Positions 62,649-64,000 of a stretch of DNA of 64,000 nucleotides are shown here, piece after piece (position 1 is the first letter of the stretch; each line of letters starts with the position of its first letter). The stretch lies in assembly GCA_030652995.1 (NCBI GenBank), contig JAUSAG010000013.1, positions 1-64,000 of the forward strand. The letters run 5' to 3'. The notes beneath the pieces were generated by a model. That model saw only the letters and a list, made by a program, of their open reading frames with translations, made no database searches and was not told the origin of the DNA. A program made the position numbers and the translations under genes. This DNA comes from Methylotenera sp. (GTDB lineage: Bacteria > Pseudomonadota > Gammaproteobacteria > Burkholderiales > Methylophilaceae).

Positions 62649-64000
62649 ATGACTAACTATCCAATTGATTTAAGTTTTAATCCGCATAAAGGCAATCAAA
62701 TTACTTTTAAGGTTGAAATTCTAACCTATGCGATAGATAGCCTAATTATGGCTACTAATGATGCGATGAGTGTGTATGAGTTGTTTTCAGTGCGTAGAGT
62801 AGGCGACATATGGAAGTATCTTTGGTTGCGCCCAGTGGAATTGCCGCCAAGGATTAATGACAGGTATCAGAGTGCTCGCGAAGATGCTACACCCCCTTAT
62901 GAGAGGACTCATCCATGGCCTAATGATCAAATACCCTTTCTGACATTTGATGACTGGTTTTTTTGGAACTATGACATTGATAAAGAAGATGAAGCATGGT
63001 TATACAGACGCGAGGGTGAGGAACTTAAGGCGTTTGTAGAGTCCTGCTATGCGCAAATTCAGCAAGCGCAAATTGCGCTGAGATGTAGCGAAGACCTGTT
63101 GATTCAGAATGCTATAAAATTGTTAGATGCAGGCAAACATAAGCACGATTATGCACCTAAGATCCCTTTCAGCCGTAGCCGGAATGATGAAAGTACGTAC
63201 AATCTCCATCGCCATAGTGAAGACTATTACCGCAAGCTGATTGAAGTATTAGCAATGCCAGAAATAAACTCTGTTGCTTACAGAGATGGCAATGATTTTC
63301 AAACCATACGCCTTTGCTGTAATGAACAAGTAAGACGCGTACATGAGCATGGACCATCTGTTGAGGATTATAAAATCTGTGCAATTGGCAATATGAAGGT
63401 GGATGTCGAGTCTTGGGGAGCTAAAGTATTATTTTATGAAGAAGGCTTAGGTGATGGTGATTTATTTATTCAGCAGGAAAAGGATTACGGCACACCGTTA
63501 AAACAGTTAATTGGAGTTAATCGCAGAAGATACCCAGCCTATATTATTTGCATCAAAGATGAAGGCGAAATCACAGGTTATCAACGTGAAATCGGTAATG
63601 ATTGGGTGCTCTACCGTGCGCAGTCCGATGCCTCGGCTTTGCCAGTCATTAATACATATGACAAGTTAGCCAAGCAGATTGCCATGGCCGCCAAGCTCAT
63701 TAAAGAGGCCGATGCCATTTTGATCACTGCTGGTGCGGGTATGGGTGTTGATTCGGGTTTGCCTGATTTTAGGGGTGATGAGGGGTTTTGGAATGCTTAC
63801 CCTGCTTTAGCGAAGACGAATGTTAAGTTTTATGAAATTGCTAACCCTAGCAATTTTGAGCGTGACCCTAAATTAGCTTGGGGCTTTTATGGGCACAGGC
63901 TTAATCTTTATCGCAATACCAAGCCACATGCTGGGTTTCGTATGTTGCGTGAACTAGCCTCAACCAAAGAACATGGGTATTTTGTGTTCACAAGCAATGT
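62649..64000 (+). CDS. Unrecognised N-terminal region fused to a SIR2 domain (partial, runs off the window)
   Basis: At least 450 codons, open from the ATG at 62649 to the last base. Residues 1 to about 335 match no family I know; they are hydrophilic, with many aromatic and charged residues (PFLTFDDWFFWNYDIDKEDE near 90-110). From about residue 345 a sirtuin begins: ADAILITAGAGMGVDSGLPDFRGDEGFW (about 353-380), with the GAG and DFRG motifs that bind NAD. SIR2 domains in defence proteins often deplete NAD on phage attack. Others are deacylases; the rest of the domain, including its catalytic His, lies beyond the window. Confidence 0.88.
   Translation, partial: MTNYPIDLSFNPHKGNQITFKVEILTYAIDSLIMATNDAMSVYELFSVRRVGDIWKYLWLRPVELPPRINDRYQSAREDATPPYERTHPWPNDQIPFLTFDDWFFWNYDIDKEDEAWLYRREGEELKAFVESCYAQIQQAQIALRCSEDLLIQNAIKLLDAGKHKHDYAPKIPFSRSRNDESTYNLHRHSEDYYRKLIEVLAMPEINSVAYRDGNDFQTIRLCCNEQVRRVHEHGPSVEDYKICAIGNMKVDVESWGAKVLFYEEGLGDGDLFIQQEKDYGTPLKQLIGVNRRRYPAYIICIKDEGEITGYQREIGNDWVLYRAQSDASALPVINTYDKLAKQIAMAAKLIKEADAILITAGAGMGVDSGLPDFRGDEGFWNAYPALAKTNVKFYEIANPSNFERDPKLAWGFYGHRLNLYRNTKPHAGFRMLRELASTKEHGYFVFTSN

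Noticed and set aside
1-64000. CRISPR array
   Set aside because: No regularly spaced direct repeats and no cas gene; the only tandem repeat is the three-unit 12-bp one at 53682.

Overview
The window looks like the chromosome of an A+T-rich betaproteobacterium, most likely a member of the Methylophilaceae (Methylotenera-like). This rests on the gene order, the protein sequences of the S10-spc-alpha ribosomal cluster and the neighbouring housekeeping genes. It is inference from familiarity, not from a database comparison.

Layout. (1) 1-14441 holds the end of tuf and then the S10, spc and alpha ribosomal protein operons from rpsJ to rplQ, with secY and rpoA. Internal promoters are visible before rplC, rplN and rpsM, and a strong terminator follows rplQ. 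There is no infA between secY and rpmJ. (2) 14477-29940 is ordinary core: a glutaredoxin-like protein, MgtE, an MscS channel, rpmB-rpmG, dut, a TonB-dependent receptor, coaBC, a metalloprotease-like protein, radC, three transporters (MgtC/DUF4010, TauE/SafE, CstA with its YbdD partner) and lgt. (3) 30403-33265 is a compact chromosomal integron. An IntI-type integrase diverges from a two-cassette array with an attI-like core and two recognisable attC sites; one cassette carries an AI-2E family permease. An AbrB-Doc toxin-antitoxin pair and a perfect 25-bp-arm palindrome follow. (4) 34198-39842 is core again: ilvD, a sugar-phosphate mutarotase, a DUF255 thioredoxin-fold protein and a small cytochrome c.

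(5) From about 39975 to the right edge the window is accessory DNA built on repeated integration at a tRNA-Arg(ACG) gene that is itself outside the window. Three copies of the tRNA 3' half, each next to a tRNA-type terminator, sit at about 40008 (decayed), 48750 and 52004 (the last two identical over 46 bp). They divide the region into modules. The first carries an outer-membrane protein, a PAS-GGDEF-EAL protein and the operon arsR-arsC-arsD-arsA-acr3. The second carries an AbiL-like (RloA/RloB) abortive-infection pair. The third starts with a P4-type tyrosine integrase and runs off the window.

The integrase-led module is the most interesting part. It contains a prokaryotic viperin (pVip, a radical-SAM antiviral enzyme) at 54898-55806. 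Through two 4-bp start/stop overlaps it forms one operon with a 72-residue HicA-fold-like protein and a 746-residue ankyrin-repeat protein. Around it lie a convergent Fic/antitoxin pair (Fic truncated), a protein with two ribbon-helix-helix segments, a possible structured RNA, a secreted cysteine-rich protein, a frameshifted YpsA/SLOG protein, an ImmA/IrrE-like metalloprotease, and a protein at the right edge that joins an unrecognised N-terminal region of about 335 residues to a SIR2 domain. Together this reads as a mobile defence island. The pVip-small protein-ankyrin operon and the SIR2 fusion are the best candidates for undescribed systems.
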